Shown: positions 16,350 through 25,686, counted from the first letter of the stretch. The stretch: 64,000 bases of DNA from Kosmotoga olearia TBF 19.5.1 (GCF_000023325.1 NC_012785.1:434001-498000); one strand, 5' to 3'. Numbers and translations are program-made. The notes: generated from the letters alone by a model not told the origin.

Positions 16350-17426
16350 ATGAATAATAGAAGAAAATGCCTGATTATCTGGATAATTTCTGTTTTCTTA
16401 ATTGCGATTTCTGCTATAAAGATAACCATGCCGTTCATTCAAAGTGAATCCGTTAAAAACGTGGTTTACAACAGTGTCAACAAGATCAAAACCCATTCGG
16501 GAAACTTTTCCTTTGCTGTCCTGGGGGATAACAAGAATTCAATCTCAACCTTTGGAAAGATAATTGAGCAGATCAACACCAACCCCGAGATCACATTCGT
16601 TGTGAATACTGGAGACATGGTGTTCGATGGAAGTGTAACAAAATACAACTTTTTTTTGAAACAGCTTTCTAAGCTACAAAAGCCATTTATTCCTGTCCCG
16701 GGAAATCACGACATTGCCGATGGTGGTATGAATAATTACGTCGAATTCTTCGGTCCTCTGTATTACGCGTTCGCCGTTGATCAGGTCTATTTCATAGTTC
16801 TTGATAGTTCCAACGAAGAGACCATAGGTGCCTGGCAGATGAAATGGCTGGAAGAACAATTGAAAAACTCACAAAAACACAAATACAGGTTTGTTTTTCT
16901 TCACGTACCTATCTTCGATCCGAGACTTCCAATGGATAAACAACCCGGACATTCATTAAAAAACACAAAAAACGCCATGGAACTACTGAAGCTTCTACAA
17001 AAATATAACGTTACAATGGTTTTTGCCGGCCACATCCACGGATATTTCAGAGGAGAATGGGAAGGTGTTCCGTATATCGTAACCGGTGGTGCTGGAGCGG
17101 AATTGGTTGGTTTGAACAAAGAACATTATTTTTATCACTATTTGATAGTCCGTGTAAAAGATACCGGCATTGATTATGAAGTTGTGAAGGTTAACTCCCC
17201 GGATTTCAACGTAATAGACAGGATAGGTGCCTTCCTGTGGCTTTATCTTTATTCTTTCGTGGTAATAAATTATTGGTGGATAGTCTTCATAATCGGTGTG
17301 TTCATTTTCACAATATTGCTAGTTAGGGGCTTCAAAAAAGAGATAATGAATATCTGGCGTTGGTTAATGAAACGAAGGATAATCAGATTTATCTCGAGGC
17401 TCTTCGTGGAGTCAAAGCCACACTGA
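16350..17426 (+). CDS. Membrane-anchored calcineurin-like metallophosphoesterase
   Basis: 358 residues; ATG 16350 follows AAGGAG. One N-terminal membrane helix (residues 8-28) precedes the phosphoesterase domain. All five family motifs are seen: AVLGDNK, NTGDMVFDG, PGNHD, the His in FLHVPIF and FAGHIHGYF. These build the two-metal site. A second hydrophobic helix lies near 295-320, so the enzyme domain should face the outside between two anchors. Family members cleave phosphomonoesters, phosphodiesters or pyrophosphates, and the substrate here is not visible. The gene is convergent with the radical SAM gene, and the two stops are adjacent. Confidence 0.85.
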   Translation: MNNRRKCLIIWIISVFLIAISAIKITMPFIQSESVKNVVYNSVNKIKTHSGNFSFAVLGDNKNSISTFGKIIEQINTNPEITFVVNTGDMVFDGSVTKYNFFLKQLSKLQKPFIPVPGNHDIADGGMNNYVEFFGPLYYAFAVDQVYFIVLDSSNEETIGAWQMKWLEEQLKNSQKHKYRFVFLHVPIFDPRLPMDKQPGHSLKNTKNAMELLKLLQKYNVTMVFAGHIHGYFRGEWEGVPYIVTGGAGAELVGLNKEHYFYHYLIVRVKDTGIDYEVVKVNSPDFNVIDRIGAFLWLYLYSFVVINYWWIVFIIGVFIFTILLVRGFKKEIMNIWRWLMKRRIIRFISRLFVESKPH

Positions 17427-18989
17427 TTACATCTTAGCGGCAAGATTTCCGGAAGAGAAAGGTTTTTCGAATATCAATGAAACCTTCTTTTTTGAAATTT
17501 TCTCGGCTATTTTCCTGAAATGATAACCTGATATTGCAAGCGCCACGACCAGTGGAAAATGCCTTCTTTTTTTGAAGAGGCTCCATATGAGTAATTTCCA
17601 GTACTCAAACCTTTCTTTACCAAATATCCCTATCACCACAAGCGACCTTAAAAAGGCTTTGATTTCTATGAAAGTTATTTTTTTCAATCTAAAAGTATTG
17701 GGGAATTTATAGACAGACAAGAATTTTCTTAACCGTCTATAGTAATTTACGGGAGAATAAAGTTGTTTCATAAGCCTTTGATAACCGGAGATCAGGGTTT
17801 TTATATTCATTCTGGGAATAAAATTTATGGAAATCTCCACGTTATTTTCAACAAACTCACTGATCAATCTGCCTTCATTACGCATCCGCTCGTAAAGCTT
17901 GCTTCCACGAGGAGCATTCAGCATGCCAACCATGGCCGTTACTATACCCGTTCGTTGAATGAAACTGAATTGACGCTTGAATATAGAAGGCGTATCATGG
18001 TCAAACCCTATGATGAACCCCCCCTGTACTTCAAGACCTGAAGAATGTAATTTCTCTACGGATTTCTCCAGATTATGTTTGATATTCTGATATTTGTTTG
18101 TTTCCTTAAGACTCTCCTTATCCGGAGTTTCTATACCAACAAAAACCCTGTTAAATCCCGCCCGGGTCATCAAGTTTACTAGTTCATCGTCATCCGCAAG
18201 ATCTATGGATACTTCCGTGTAGAATGTGAAAGGGTAGTTATGCGCTTTTTGCCATTCGATAATAGCTGGTAAAACTTTCCGTTTGAGGTCAAATCTTTTC
18301 CCGATGAAGTTATCGTCCACAAAAAAAACAGATCTTCTCCATCCCAAATCATAGAGGGTTTGCAATTCTTGAATAATCTGTTCTGTACTTTTCGATCTTG
18401 GAACATGGCCATTAAGTGCACCTATCTCACAAAACTCACAGTCGAATGGACAGCCCCTGGAATACTGTATCCCCATCGAGTAATACCACTTGAGATGTAA
18501 AAGATCCCATCTGGGAACAGGTGCTTTTGTTATATCAGGAAAATCCGGGCTTGCGTAATATCTCTTCAATTTGCCATTTTCAATATCTTCTACGAGTTCT
18601 GGCATGATCTCTTCAGCTTCTCCTAAAACGAAATGATCTGCATTCGGAAAATGATCGGGTTCCATTGTGAATAGCGGTCCACCTGCAATAACCGGAACAT
18701 TCAATTCGTTGCATCGCCGTATGACATCTTTGACAGATTCACGTTGTACAGCCATAGCGCTTATAAAAACGTAATCACTGTTTCTAACATCCTTTTCTTT
18801 CAACCTCTCACAGTTCATATCGACCAACTTTATATTCCATTCATCTGGAAGATAAGAAGCGATCGTCAGCAATCCCAATGGAGGTAATGCAGCCCTTTTA
18901 GAAGCAAACTTCAGAGCGTGCTTGAATCCCCAGAAGGTGTCCGGATATTCTGGATAGACCATTAGTATGTTTTTCAAAAGCGACACCAC
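17427..18989 (-). CDS. B12-binding radical SAM protein with DUF4070-like tail
   Basis: 520 residues, GTG start at 18989 (the next GTG codon is equally possible). The N-terminal 150 residues form a cobalamin-binding-type Rossmann domain (LLTIASYLPDEWNIKLVDMN, then FISAMAVQ and AGGPLFT), although the His of DxHxxG is not obvious. The radical SAM core begins with YSRGCPFDCEFCEI, the CxxxCxxC cluster motif, followed by VFFVDDNFIG and RVFVGIETPD. The C-terminal region matches the DUF4070 type of hopanoid- or lipid-modifying enzymes. Such proteins methylate or rearrange lipid, peptide or cofactor substrates; the product cannot be stated. The cobamide genes later in the window would supply its cofactor if it binds B12. 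Confidence 0.8.
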   Translation of the reverse strand: MVSLLKNILMVYPEYPDTFWGFKHALKFASKRAALPPLGLLTIASYLPDEWNIKLVDMNCERLKEKDVRNSDYVFISAMAVQRESVKDVIRRCNELNVPVIAGGPLFTMEPDHFPNADHFVLGEAEEIMPELVEDIENGKLKRYYASPDFPDITKAPVPRWDLLHLKWYYSMGIQYSRGCPFDCEFCEIGALNGHVPRSKSTEQIIQELQTLYDLGWRRSVFFVDDNFIGKRFDLKRKVLPAIIEWQKAHNYPFTFYTEVSIDLADDDELVNLMTRAGFNRVFVGIETPDKESLKETNKYQNIKHNLEKSVEKLHSSGLEVQGGFIIGFDHDTPSIFKRQFSFIQRTGIVTAMVGMLNAPRGSKLYERMRNEGRLISEFVENNVEISINFIPRMNIKTLISGYQRLMKQLYSPVNYYRRLRKFLSVYKFPNTFRLKKITFIEIKAFLRSLVVIGIFGKERFEYWKLLIWSLFKKRRHFPLVVALAISGYHFRKIAEKISKKKVSLIFEKPFSSGNLAAKM

Positions 18990-19168
18990 CTTTCCTGAAA
19001 ATTCTTCTCCTGAAACTAGTATCTCATCTTGTATCTTTTAATCCAAACCTTTTAAGAGATTAATTCGCATTATGTTCTTTTTTTGCTTTCGTGCGAAAAG
19101 AAGTATAATAAATTGTTGGGATTTAAATGCACATGACATTCACTAAAAACAAAAAAGGAGGTTCAGGC

Positions 19169-20032
19169 ATGATAGGCATTCTCTGTGACTCTGCAACAGA
19201 TGTCCCCGATGGAATAGCTAAAAGCGGTCACGTTGAGGTTGTCCCGGTACGGGTAGTCATAGATTCTCAAACCTTCAGAGACAATGAGATAAAACGTGAA
19301 GAATTGCTTCGCTTAATGGAAAATGGGACCATTCCAAAAACTTCAATTCCGGCTTACTCCGATGTGGAAAAAGGGTTCTTTCGCCTTATGAGCAAAGGAA
19401 TCAATGAAATCATTTGTATAAACATTGCCGGAAGTCAAAGCGGGACGCTAAACCTTTTTCGGATGACAGCAGAAAGCTTTCAAAAAACATTTTCGCACCT
19501 CAAAATAAAGATCGTTGATTCCAGAAGTGTTTCCATTGGCTCTGCACTTTTGATATTCAAAGCTTTCAAACTCATAGAATCAGGAAACAACATTGACAAA
19601 ATAGTCAGCACCTTAAAAGAGTACGTTGAAAAGAAAATAAAGGTTTTGTTTACACTTCCCACTCTGAAATTTCTCAAAGCAGGCGGTCGAATAGGAAAGA
19701 TAAGTGCTACCATAGCAGAGCTATTGAATATTAAACCGGTTATAGGTCTTGAAAAGGATGGAACCTTTTACAGTGCAGCCAAAGTCAGAGGAATGAATAG
19801 AGCCATCAAAAAAATGGCGGAATTGACGCAAGAATTTATCAACGAAAGGGACGTAGAAGCATTAGCAATTTACAGATCCAGCGATGATGAAGGAACATTG
19901 AACCTTGCCAAAATGCTCCTTCATGAATTTAAAAACGTAAAAATAGAAAAACTCTTCACCGGGATAATCTCTCCAGCCCTACTCGTGCACGGCGGAAGAG
20001 GTCTCGTTGGCATCTCTACAATGGTGAGATAA
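19169..20032 (+). CDS. DegV family fatty-acid-binding protein (first copy)
   Basis: 287 residues from ATG 19169, directly after AAAGGAGGTTCAGGC. DegV motifs: ILCDSATDVPDG at the N-terminus, VVPVRVVIDSQTFRDNE, PKTSIPAYSD, INIAGSQSGTLN, VDSRSVSIGSALL and LPTLKFLKAGGRIGK. Family members bind a fatty acid in a deep cleft. In Firmicutes they act as FakB, presenting the acid to the FakA kinase. No fakA-like gene is in the window. TATAAT at 19104-19109 is a likely -10 box. A second, diverged DegV gene lies at 28739. Confidence 0.92.
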   Translation: MIGILCDSATDVPDGIAKSGHVEVVPVRVVIDSQTFRDNEIKREELLRLMENGTIPKTSIPAYSDVEKGFFRLMSKGINEIICINIAGSQSGTLNLFRMTAESFQKTFSHLKIKIVDSRSVSIGSALLIFKAFKLIESGNNIDKIVSTLKEYVEKKIKVLFTLPTLKFLKAGGRIGKISATIAELLNIKPVIGLEKDGTFYSAAKVRGMNRAIKKMAELTQEFINERDVEALAIYRSSDDEGTLNLAKMLLHEFKNVKIEKLFTGIISPALLVHGGRGLVGISTMVR

Positions 20033-20064
20033 TATCAAAAAGGGATGGAAAGGACTGGATTAAA

Positions 20065-20976
20065 ATGGCATATTCCCATAGAAAAAAACACGGGCATTCA
20101 CATAGTTTTGAGGATACCTCTGAAAGACGATTATTGTTTTCCATTGTACTGAATCTCGGGATAACCCTCGTGGAATTTATTGGTGGAATAGTATCAAACA
20201 GTCTGGCTCTGATTTCAGATTCTCTTCACAATCTCACTGATTCAAGCTCGATGATTGTGAGCTACTCAGCAAAAAGAATTGCGCGAAAAAAACGAACACC
20301 GTTTCATACCTACGGTTTCAAGAGAGCAGAGATCCTGGCAGCTGCACTGAACTCAATTGTTCTTCTTGCCATTGCGCTTTTCCTTTTTGTGGAAGCATTC
20401 AAAAAAGTTTTTACCCCTTCGGAAATAAACGGTACAGTCATGTTGACAGTTGCAGTTATTGGCTTACTCGGCAACCTCTTCACGGCCATTTTACTATTCA
20501 ATGACGCAAAAAAGAGCTTGAACGTGAAATCGACTTTCATACATATCGTAAGTGACACTCTCTCTTCGGTATTCGTAATAATCGCTGCCGTTCTCATAAG
20601 GAATTACGGCTGGATAATTCTTGATCCCCTGTTTACCGGAGTCGTTGGTGTTTTCATACTCTTTCAATCCATTTCCATATTGAAAGAATCCGTTCATATT
20701 CTCATGCAGGGAACTCCAAAGGATATTGAACTAGAAAAGATCTCAAAAGAAATCGAGAAATTTGATTTTGTGAAAAATGTTCATCATCTCCATGTATGGA
20801 CAACAGATGGGCACGACAAATATCTCGAATGTCACGTGGAACTCTTTGACAATAATCTGGAAAAAGCCGATGCCTATTTAGATGAAATAAACGATCTTCT
20901 AGAGAAACAGTTCCATATAGAGCATTCTACAATCCAATTTGAAAGGGATCGTTGTAAGAAGAATGGAAAGCAATAA
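20065..20976 (+). CDS. Cation diffusion facilitator (zinc/cadmium efflux type)
   Basis: 303 residues. A His-rich N-terminus (HRKKHGHSHSFED) precedes six membrane helices. The CDF metal site is present as HNLTDSSSM in helix 2 (after LALISDSLHNLTDS) and IVSDTLSSVFVI in helix 5, and the signature GGIVSNSLALISDSLHNL fits the ZitB/CzcD group. The cytosolic C-terminal domain has HHLHVWTTDGHDKYLECHVEL, typical of the metal-sensing ferredoxin-like fold. The protein exports Zn2+ or similar ions in exchange for protons. It starts 32 bases after the DegV gene and could be co-transcribed with it. Confidence 0.92.
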   Translation: MAYSHRKKHGHSHSFEDTSERRLLFSIVLNLGITLVEFIGGIVSNSLALISDSLHNLTDSSSMIVSYSAKRIARKKRTPFHTYGFKRAEILAAALNSIVLLAIALFLFVEAFKKVFTPSEINGTVMLTVAVIGLLGNLFTAILLFNDAKKSLNVKSTFIHIVSDTLSSVFVIIAAVLIRNYGWIILDPLFTGVVGVFILFQSISILKESVHILMQGTPKDIELEKISKEIEKFDFVKNVHHLHVWTTDGHDKYLECHVELFDNNLEKADAYLDEINDLLEKQFHIEHSTIQFERDRCKKNGKQ

Positions 20977-21080
20977 AAACATTTACTACAGCCCAACCAA
21001 ACAAGGACTTAAGGAAATGGAAGAGAAATTATCAGTATATTTGATAAAACATCTTTTTTGAAATTGACTGTACCGCTTTT

Positions 21081-21110
21081 TTGGTAACAATAAGTACCTT
21101 TTATGATAAA
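21081..21110 (+). promoter_or_regulatory. Probable promoter for the fluoride-riboswitch transcript
   Basis: TTGGTA at 21081-21086 and GATAAA at 21105-21110 are 18 bases apart and would start RNA just before the aptamer. TTGACT at 21064 is an alternative -35 box. Confidence 0.4.
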
Positions 21111-21116
21111 ATTTCT

Positions 21117-21193
21117 TTGGGCGATGGGGTCCGCCCTAATTGCCAAAAGGCTGATGACTCCTATCTCTATGAGGTAGGAGTTTTTATTTTTTT
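21117..21193 (+). ncRNA. Fluoride riboswitch (crcB motif) with terminator expression platform
   Basis: GGGCGATGGGGTCCGCCC (21119-21136) followed by TAATTGCC and GGCTGATGACTCCTAT matches the fluoride aptamer almost base for base with the Thermotoga petrophila example as I remember it. GGGGTC pairs with GACTCC (one G-U), as in the known fold, although the bases differ from T. petrophila (GAGGCC/GGCCTC), so the pairing covaries. The 3' strand overlaps ACTCCTA (21157-21163), which can instead pair with TAGGAGT (21175-21181) to make a terminator followed by TTTTTATTTTTTT. Fluoride binding should free the downstream genes: a genetic ON switch. Confidence 0.92.
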
Positions 21194-21206
21194 GATAGGA
21201 TGGTCG

Positions 21207-21923
21207 ATGCCTATGAAACACAATCAGAAGAAAGAGAATCAGGCGTATTTCACCCTTCTTGACCTAATTGAAAACGAAAAAAACGTATGTCCCATATGTT
21301 TGGCAACGGAAAAAAGCGTTGTCAATTACTTTGATATACTACTCTATGAGCTGGTTAATGACCCAAGAATCATGGGAACAATTGACAATGCAATGGGTTT
21401 TTGCAAAAAGCACACTGCACTCCTTATGTCAATGGGTGATCCCTTTGGACAATCAATAATATACAAAAGTATTCTTGAACAGGCAACTAAAGTTCTACCA
21501 TCTCTACTATTAAAACCAAAGAATAATGTTAAACTCTTTAAGAACAAACGCTCGTTGATCTACGAAACCATTAAAAGTCGTTGCCCCGCTTGCGCCTTAG
21601 AGAAAGAATTCGAAAAATTGTATATCAATGAGTTTATTTCAGCTCTTGAAAAACAGGAATTTAGAGAATATTTTTCACTGTCAAATGGTTTATGTATACC
21701 ACATTTCATCAAAATCATGGAAGCATGCAAGAATCGAAACTCGGCTACTTTTTTGTTTAATACTCAGCTTAAAATAATGAATAACATAATAGCTGAATTG
21801 GGCGAATTTATCAGAAAAAATGATTATAGATTTTCAAAAGAACGCATAAACAACGAGAAAGATGCATGGAAAAGAGCTGCAAGGCTTCTAGGAGGCAAAC
21901 ATATTTTAGATAAATTACACTAA
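21207..21923 (+). CDS. DUF6062-like cysteine-rich protein under fluoride riboswitch control
   Basis: 238 residues. ATG 21207 follows TAGGA six bases upstream and lies just after the riboswitch terminator; in-frame starts further up would fall inside the aptamer. The protein has two similar halves, each opening with a Cys pair: NVCPICLATEKSV with FCKKHTALL, and SRCPACALEKEF with LCIPHFIKI. Each half thus offers CxxC plus Cys/His, a plausible metal or Fe-S site, and the remainder is helical. This pattern is that of DUF6062 proteins, whose function is unknown to me. MoxR starts 28 bases after its stop. Genes behind fluoride riboswitches normally code for fluoride exporters or enzymes harmed by fluoride, so a link to fluoride stress is a reasonable inference. 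Confidence 0.75.
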   Translation: MPMKHNQKKENQAYFTLLDLIENEKNVCPICLATEKSVVNYFDILLYELVNDPRIMGTIDNAMGFCKKHTALLMSMGDPFGQSIIYKSILEQATKVLPSLLLKPKNNVKLFKNKRSLIYETIKSRCPACALEKEFEKLYINEFISALEKQEFREYFSLSNGLCIPHFIKIMEACKNRNSATFLFNTQLKIMNNIIAELGEFIRKNDYRFSKERINNEKDAWKRAARLLGGKHILDKLH

Positions 21924-21951
21924 GGATTGTTGAAAAAAGAGGGGGAGAATA

Positions 21952-22893
21952 ATGCAGGTAAAAAAATTCGGCGAAAAAGTGTTGAAAAATATAGCTAAAG
22001 TAATCATTGGAAAAGACAACGTTATAGAAAAAACACTCGCAGTTATGATAAGCGGTGGTCACGTTCTTTTGAACGATGTTCCAGGTGTTGGAAAAACCAT
22101 GCTGGCAAGGAGTCTTGCGATTTCGCTTGGTCTTGAATTCAAACGAATACAATGTACCCCGGATCTCCTGCCAACCGACATAACCGGATTAAATGTCCTG
22201 GATATGCGAACAAAAGAATTCGTTTTCAGGCCAGGTCCAATTTTCACAGATATTTTGCTGGCCGATGAAGTAAACAGAACCACCCCAAGAACCCAATCGG
22301 CACTCCTTGAAGCAATGGCAGAAAAACAGGTTACCATAGATGGTAAAACCTATCCTTTGAACGATTGTTTTTTTGTTATTGCAACCCAGAACCCGGTAGA
22401 ATTTGAGGGAACATTTTCGCTGCCTGAAGCCCAACTCGATAGATTTTCAATCTGCTTATCCATGGGTTATCCCGATAAAGAACAGGAAATAAAAATGCTT
22501 GAAGGAATGCAAAAAGTACATCCTATTGAATCAATAAAACCAGTCACTGAGGCCTCAGAACTTACAAAAGTTCGAGAACTGGTGAAAAATGTTCGGATCG
22601 ACCCATCGATATTGGAATATATTACAACTGTTGTAGAAAACACTAGAAAACATCCGGATTTACTCTTGGGTTCAAGTCCAAGAGGAAGCATTGCTTTGAT
22701 GAATATTTCTCGAGGATTGGCAGCCCTTTCCGGAAGGAATTTTGTGATTCCTGATGATGTTAAGAAAATAGCTGTAGATGTTCTTTCGCACAGAATAATG
22801 CTGAAACCTGAAGCACGTCTCATGAAACGCACACCCGAAGAAATCATCCATGAGATCCTCAACACGGTTGAGGTGCCGCTGATAAATGACTGA
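21952..22893 (+). CDS. MoxR-family AAA+ ATPase
   Basis: 313 residues, ATG 21952 behind GGGGGAG. The Walker A motif is DVPGVGKTM (about 45-52). Walker B is ILLADEVNRT, with the typical MoxR continuation PRTQSALLEAMAEKQVTIDG. The sensor 1 region is VIATQNPVEFEGTFSLPEAQLDRF, and sensor 2 lies at SPRGSIAL. MoxR ATPases act as chaperones that load or activate VWA/DUF58 partner proteins. The partner is encoded next, overlapping by 8 bases, so translation is coupled. The gene lies 28 bases downstream of the riboswitch-controlled DUF6062-like gene and may share its regulation. Confidence 0.95.
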   Translation: MQVKKFGEKVLKNIAKVIIGKDNVIEKTLAVMISGGHVLLNDVPGVGKTMLARSLAISLGLEFKRIQCTPDLLPTDITGLNVLDMRTKEFVFRPGPIFTDILLADEVNRTTPRTQSALLEAMAEKQVTIDGKTYPLNDCFFVIATQNPVEFEGTFSLPEAQLDRFSICLSMGYPDKEQEIKMLEGMQKVHPIESIKPVTEASELTKVRELVKNVRIDPSILEYITTVVENTRKHPDLLLGSSPRGSIALMNISRGLAALSGRNFVIPDDVKKIAVDVLSHRIMLKPEARLMKRTPEEIIHEILNTVEVPLIND

Positions 22894-24175
22894 ACTGAAA
22901 CCAACGAAGCTAATTTCTTCATCTTCTAACGTTGTTATTATGACCATTATTGCCCTTATATGGTTAACTTTGCAGGTTAATGGTTTTTCTTTGCTATTTG
23001 CGGCTTTCGTAGCAATTCTCTGGGTTGAATTCTTCATGAGCCGATTCCTGCTCAAAAATTTAACGGTCAAAAGAAAAATTCAAAGGAACAGGGCTTTCAT
23101 CGATCAAAAGATAAAAATAGATTATACGATTCACAACAAATCCCCGATAAAACTCATTGTCTGGTTTTTGCCAATGGTTGAATCTGCTTCCAGCGCTTCG
23201 AAAATAAGGAAGAAAAAATTGATCTTGAAGCCTCGCGAAGAGGCAAAAATAAGTTCACACATCTATTTCGGGAAACGGGGAATAAAGGACGTCTCAAAAT
23301 GTTTATTGAGTTATCCTGATCCCCTGGGCTTCTTCAAACACTGGATTACCTATGAAGCTCCGGAAGAGATTCTTGTACTTCCAAGTTTGATGGAATTCGA
23401 GAACTTTCCGCTCAGATTGCGAGAACTTTTGCCGGGTTTGAAGAGTGATTTCAAACTGATGGAAGACATGACCTATATGAAAGGGATCAGAGAATATTCC
23501 GGAGATCCCCTAAACAAAATACACTGGAAAATTTCCGCAAAAATGAACTCACTTTACGTGAAAGAATTCAATTACACTGCAATCAGTAGAACACATTTAT
23601 ATCTCGATCTGAATCTTTCAAAAGAAGTTTTCGCCCGGGACGTATGGAGCAGAATTCGGGAATTTTACGAAGAACAGGCGATCCTGGCAGCCTCATCGTT
23701 GATTCACTGGAGCGCGAAAATCGGACACAAAATAGATTTGACAGTTGTAGGGAAAAAAGTGCTTAGAAGTACCGGAAGTTTCAGCAATGATTGGGTAAAA
23801 ACAGTGGAACTTCTCGCTATTTCTGAAGGGACCAATACCGGCCCAGAATTATCCGATGTACTATCAACGGATGTGGAGAAGTTAACCCCGGCTACTACCG
23901 TTGTGCTCTTCTCTATGTATCTGACTGATTCCATCCTTCCTGTCTTGTTGAAAGCAAGGGCTAGATGTTCCAGAGTTATCGTGATCCTGATGCCTTATGG
24001 ATTCAGGGATCCACGTTACAAGCCAGCACGATCTTACGAACTTCTTCCTATTGACATGAGAGATCTAAAAGAAAAAGCGGCTGCTCTTGAGGAAGAACAG
24101 ATAATCGTGCGAATATTGCGAGACAACCAATCACTCCAAGAGGTGGTAATGGAAATTGAGCAGCAGAGTGTTTAA
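22886..24175 (+). CDS. DUF58 domain membrane protein, MoxR partner
   Basis: 429 residues, start overlapping the moxR stop. Two N-terminal membrane helices (about 10-50) are followed by a beta-rich region and the DUF58 signature YMKGIREYSGDPLNKIHWKIS near residue 195, with LYVKEF after it. A VWA-like domain follows, in which the metal-binding DxSxS is modified (YLDLNLS). DUF58 proteins work with MoxR ATPases and often with a transglutaminase-like membrane protein. Their process is thought to concern the cell envelope. The start is coupled to moxR, and the gene overlaps the next one by 20 bases. Confidence 0.9.
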   Translation: MTELKPTKLISSSSNVVIMTIIALIWLTLQVNGFSLLFAAFVAILWVEFFMSRFLLKNLTVKRKIQRNRAFIDQKIKIDYTIHNKSPIKLIVWFLPMVESASSASKIRKKKLILKPREEAKISSHIYFGKRGIKDVSKCLLSYPDPLGFFKHWITYEAPEEILVLPSLMEFENFPLRLRELLPGLKSDFKLMEDMTYMKGIREYSGDPLNKIHWKISAKMNSLYVKEFNYTAISRTHLYLDLNLSKEVFARDVWSRIREFYEEQAILAASSLIHWSAKIGHKIDLTVVGKKVLRSTGSFSNDWVKTVELLAISEGTNTGPELSDVLSTDVEKLTPATTVVLFSMYLTDSILPVLLKARARCSRVIVILMPYGFRDPRYKPARSYELLPIDMRDLKEKAAALEEEQIIVRILRDNQSLQEVVMEIEQQSV

Positions 24176-25589
24176 AAAAACTATTGTCATGGTGTATGCG
24201 ATATTTCTGAGTATTTATCTCTTCAGTGGAGAGTTCTCATTGACCTCTACAATAACGTTAACAGGGATAATAGTTCTTATTGCTTTGCAATCGCTATCCC
24301 GGATGGGGTGTAGTATTTTCCTCTCGGTTCCCTTTTCCATCATTGCCATGGTCATTTTCACAACAGGGGCAGAAAAACTCCCTGCAAAAGAGTCCTTGGC
24401 TTTTATCATGATGTTCGCTGCCATTGTTCTGATTATTTCTGAAAAACTTATCAGTTCAGGGTTGGGAGTTTTCCTTCTTGGTATAGCCTTGGCGATTAAT
24501 CCCATTTTGGGTGTTCCCATGGACATCGTGGCTTTTTTGTTGGTACTTCTTGGATGGCTTCTGATACATTCTCAAGAAATCCCTTTACGTATTCTAATCC
24601 TTCTAGTACTCGCTTCATCAACAATTATACTGTTTACCGAGAATCTCGAAATCAGCCCAACTGCCAAGCTTTTAGAGGTACTCAATACGACAAACACTGC
24701 CACAGCTGTAGAAGGACACCTTACCAATAACCATCAAATTCCCATTTCAAGCAAAACCGGAAACTCGATCGATATCGAACATCCGGTCAATGCTCCAGAA
24801 ATATTGAATGCACATAAAAGCTTTGAGGATAAACTATCCGATTTCGTGGTATTGCTGCTTTTGATTGTTGGGGCAAGCACAATGCTGGTTCTTTATGCGA
24901 GAGCCACTCGCATCAAAGGCTTCTGGAACTCCTTAATAATTGGTGCCGTCGTATTTGTACTGGTCCTCTCGTTAGCAATCATGGGTTTTATGTATTTAAG
25001 AGAACAACCAGATAAGCCTGTTTTCGGAGCAGCTGTTCCGAACGAACAACCAGGATATACAGGAGCACCATCAGCAAACCTTAATTCACAGCCCATCGAG
25101 AAAGACAATAAAGAAAAGGGAATTGAAGATACCGTACCATTAATCGGAATAACTCTAAGATCTTTCCTCACAATCGGCACCGTTATTGTAGGTGTTGTAT
25201 TTGCAATATTGCTCTTTTCCTTTTTAATCAGAATATTGAAAGAAAAGAAAGAGAAAGAGCAGCCAGAAGAAGCTCCGGAAGAAATCCCTGAAGGAATCAT
25301 ACTATATCCCCTGGATGAAGTTCCGGCTTTCTCGCCAACTGTTAATTACATCCTTGGAGCCTACTGGTGGCTTCGAAGAAAGTACTATTCCGGGTTTCAT
25401 CACCTTACACCTTACGAACTACTCGAAAAAGAAAAAGAAAGCGATTTTGAAAAAAACCTCAAACTGGTCACAGAATTGTACGTTTTGGTTAAATATGCAG
25501 GAAGAAAACCTTTGCACAGAGACCTTGAGAGTTTCCACAAAAACCTCTTAAAGATCGTCAATGCACTTTCAGAGAACAAAGAGATGTAA
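24156..25589 (+). CDS. Membrane protein with DUF4129-like C-terminus, third member of the MoxR-DUF58 operon
   Basis: 477 residues from TTG 24156, preceded by GAGGTGG. Six or more N-terminal membrane helices (to about residue 160) are followed by a soluble loop (170-230), another helix pair (230-290), a linker rich in Pro and Glu, a last helix near 335, and a C-terminal domain with LTPYELLEKEKE and LYVLVKYAGRK, which fits DUF4129. The usual third gene of MoxR-DUF58 operons is a TgpA-type protein: helices, a transglutaminase core with Cys-His-Asp, then DUF4129. The shape is the same here, but the extracytoplasmic part between the helix blocks is far too short and has no catalytic Cys. The transglutaminase core therefore seems to be missing. 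Confidence 0.7.
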   Translation: MSSRVFKKTIVMVYAIFLSIYLFSGEFSLTSTITLTGIIVLIALQSLSRMGCSIFLSVPFSIIAMVIFTTGAEKLPAKESLAFIMMFAAIVLIISEKLISSGLGVFLLGIALAINPILGVPMDIVAFLLVLLGWLLIHSQEIPLRILILLVLASSTIILFTENLEISPTAKLLEVLNTTNTATAVEGHLTNNHQIPISSKTGNSIDIEHPVNAPEILNAHKSFEDKLSDFVVLLLLIVGASTMLVLYARATRIKGFWNSLIIGAVVFVLVLSLAIMGFMYLREQPDKPVFGAAVPNEQPGYTGAPSANLNSQPIEKDNKEKGIEDTVPLIGITLRSFLTIGTVIVGVVFAILLFSFLIRILKEKKEKEQPEEAPEEIPEGIILYPLDEVPAFSPTVNYILGAYWWLRRKYYSGFHHLTPYELLEKEKESDFEKNLKLVTELYVLVKYAGRKPLHRDLESFHKNLLKIVNALSENKEM

Positions 25590-25686
25590 GAAAAAACAGT
25601 TTTCTGAACATTATGATGCCGAAGAATAATTCAATGTTAGAATGATATTGATAAAAAAGTTTCCCATCTCAATAAGGAGGGGTTTG

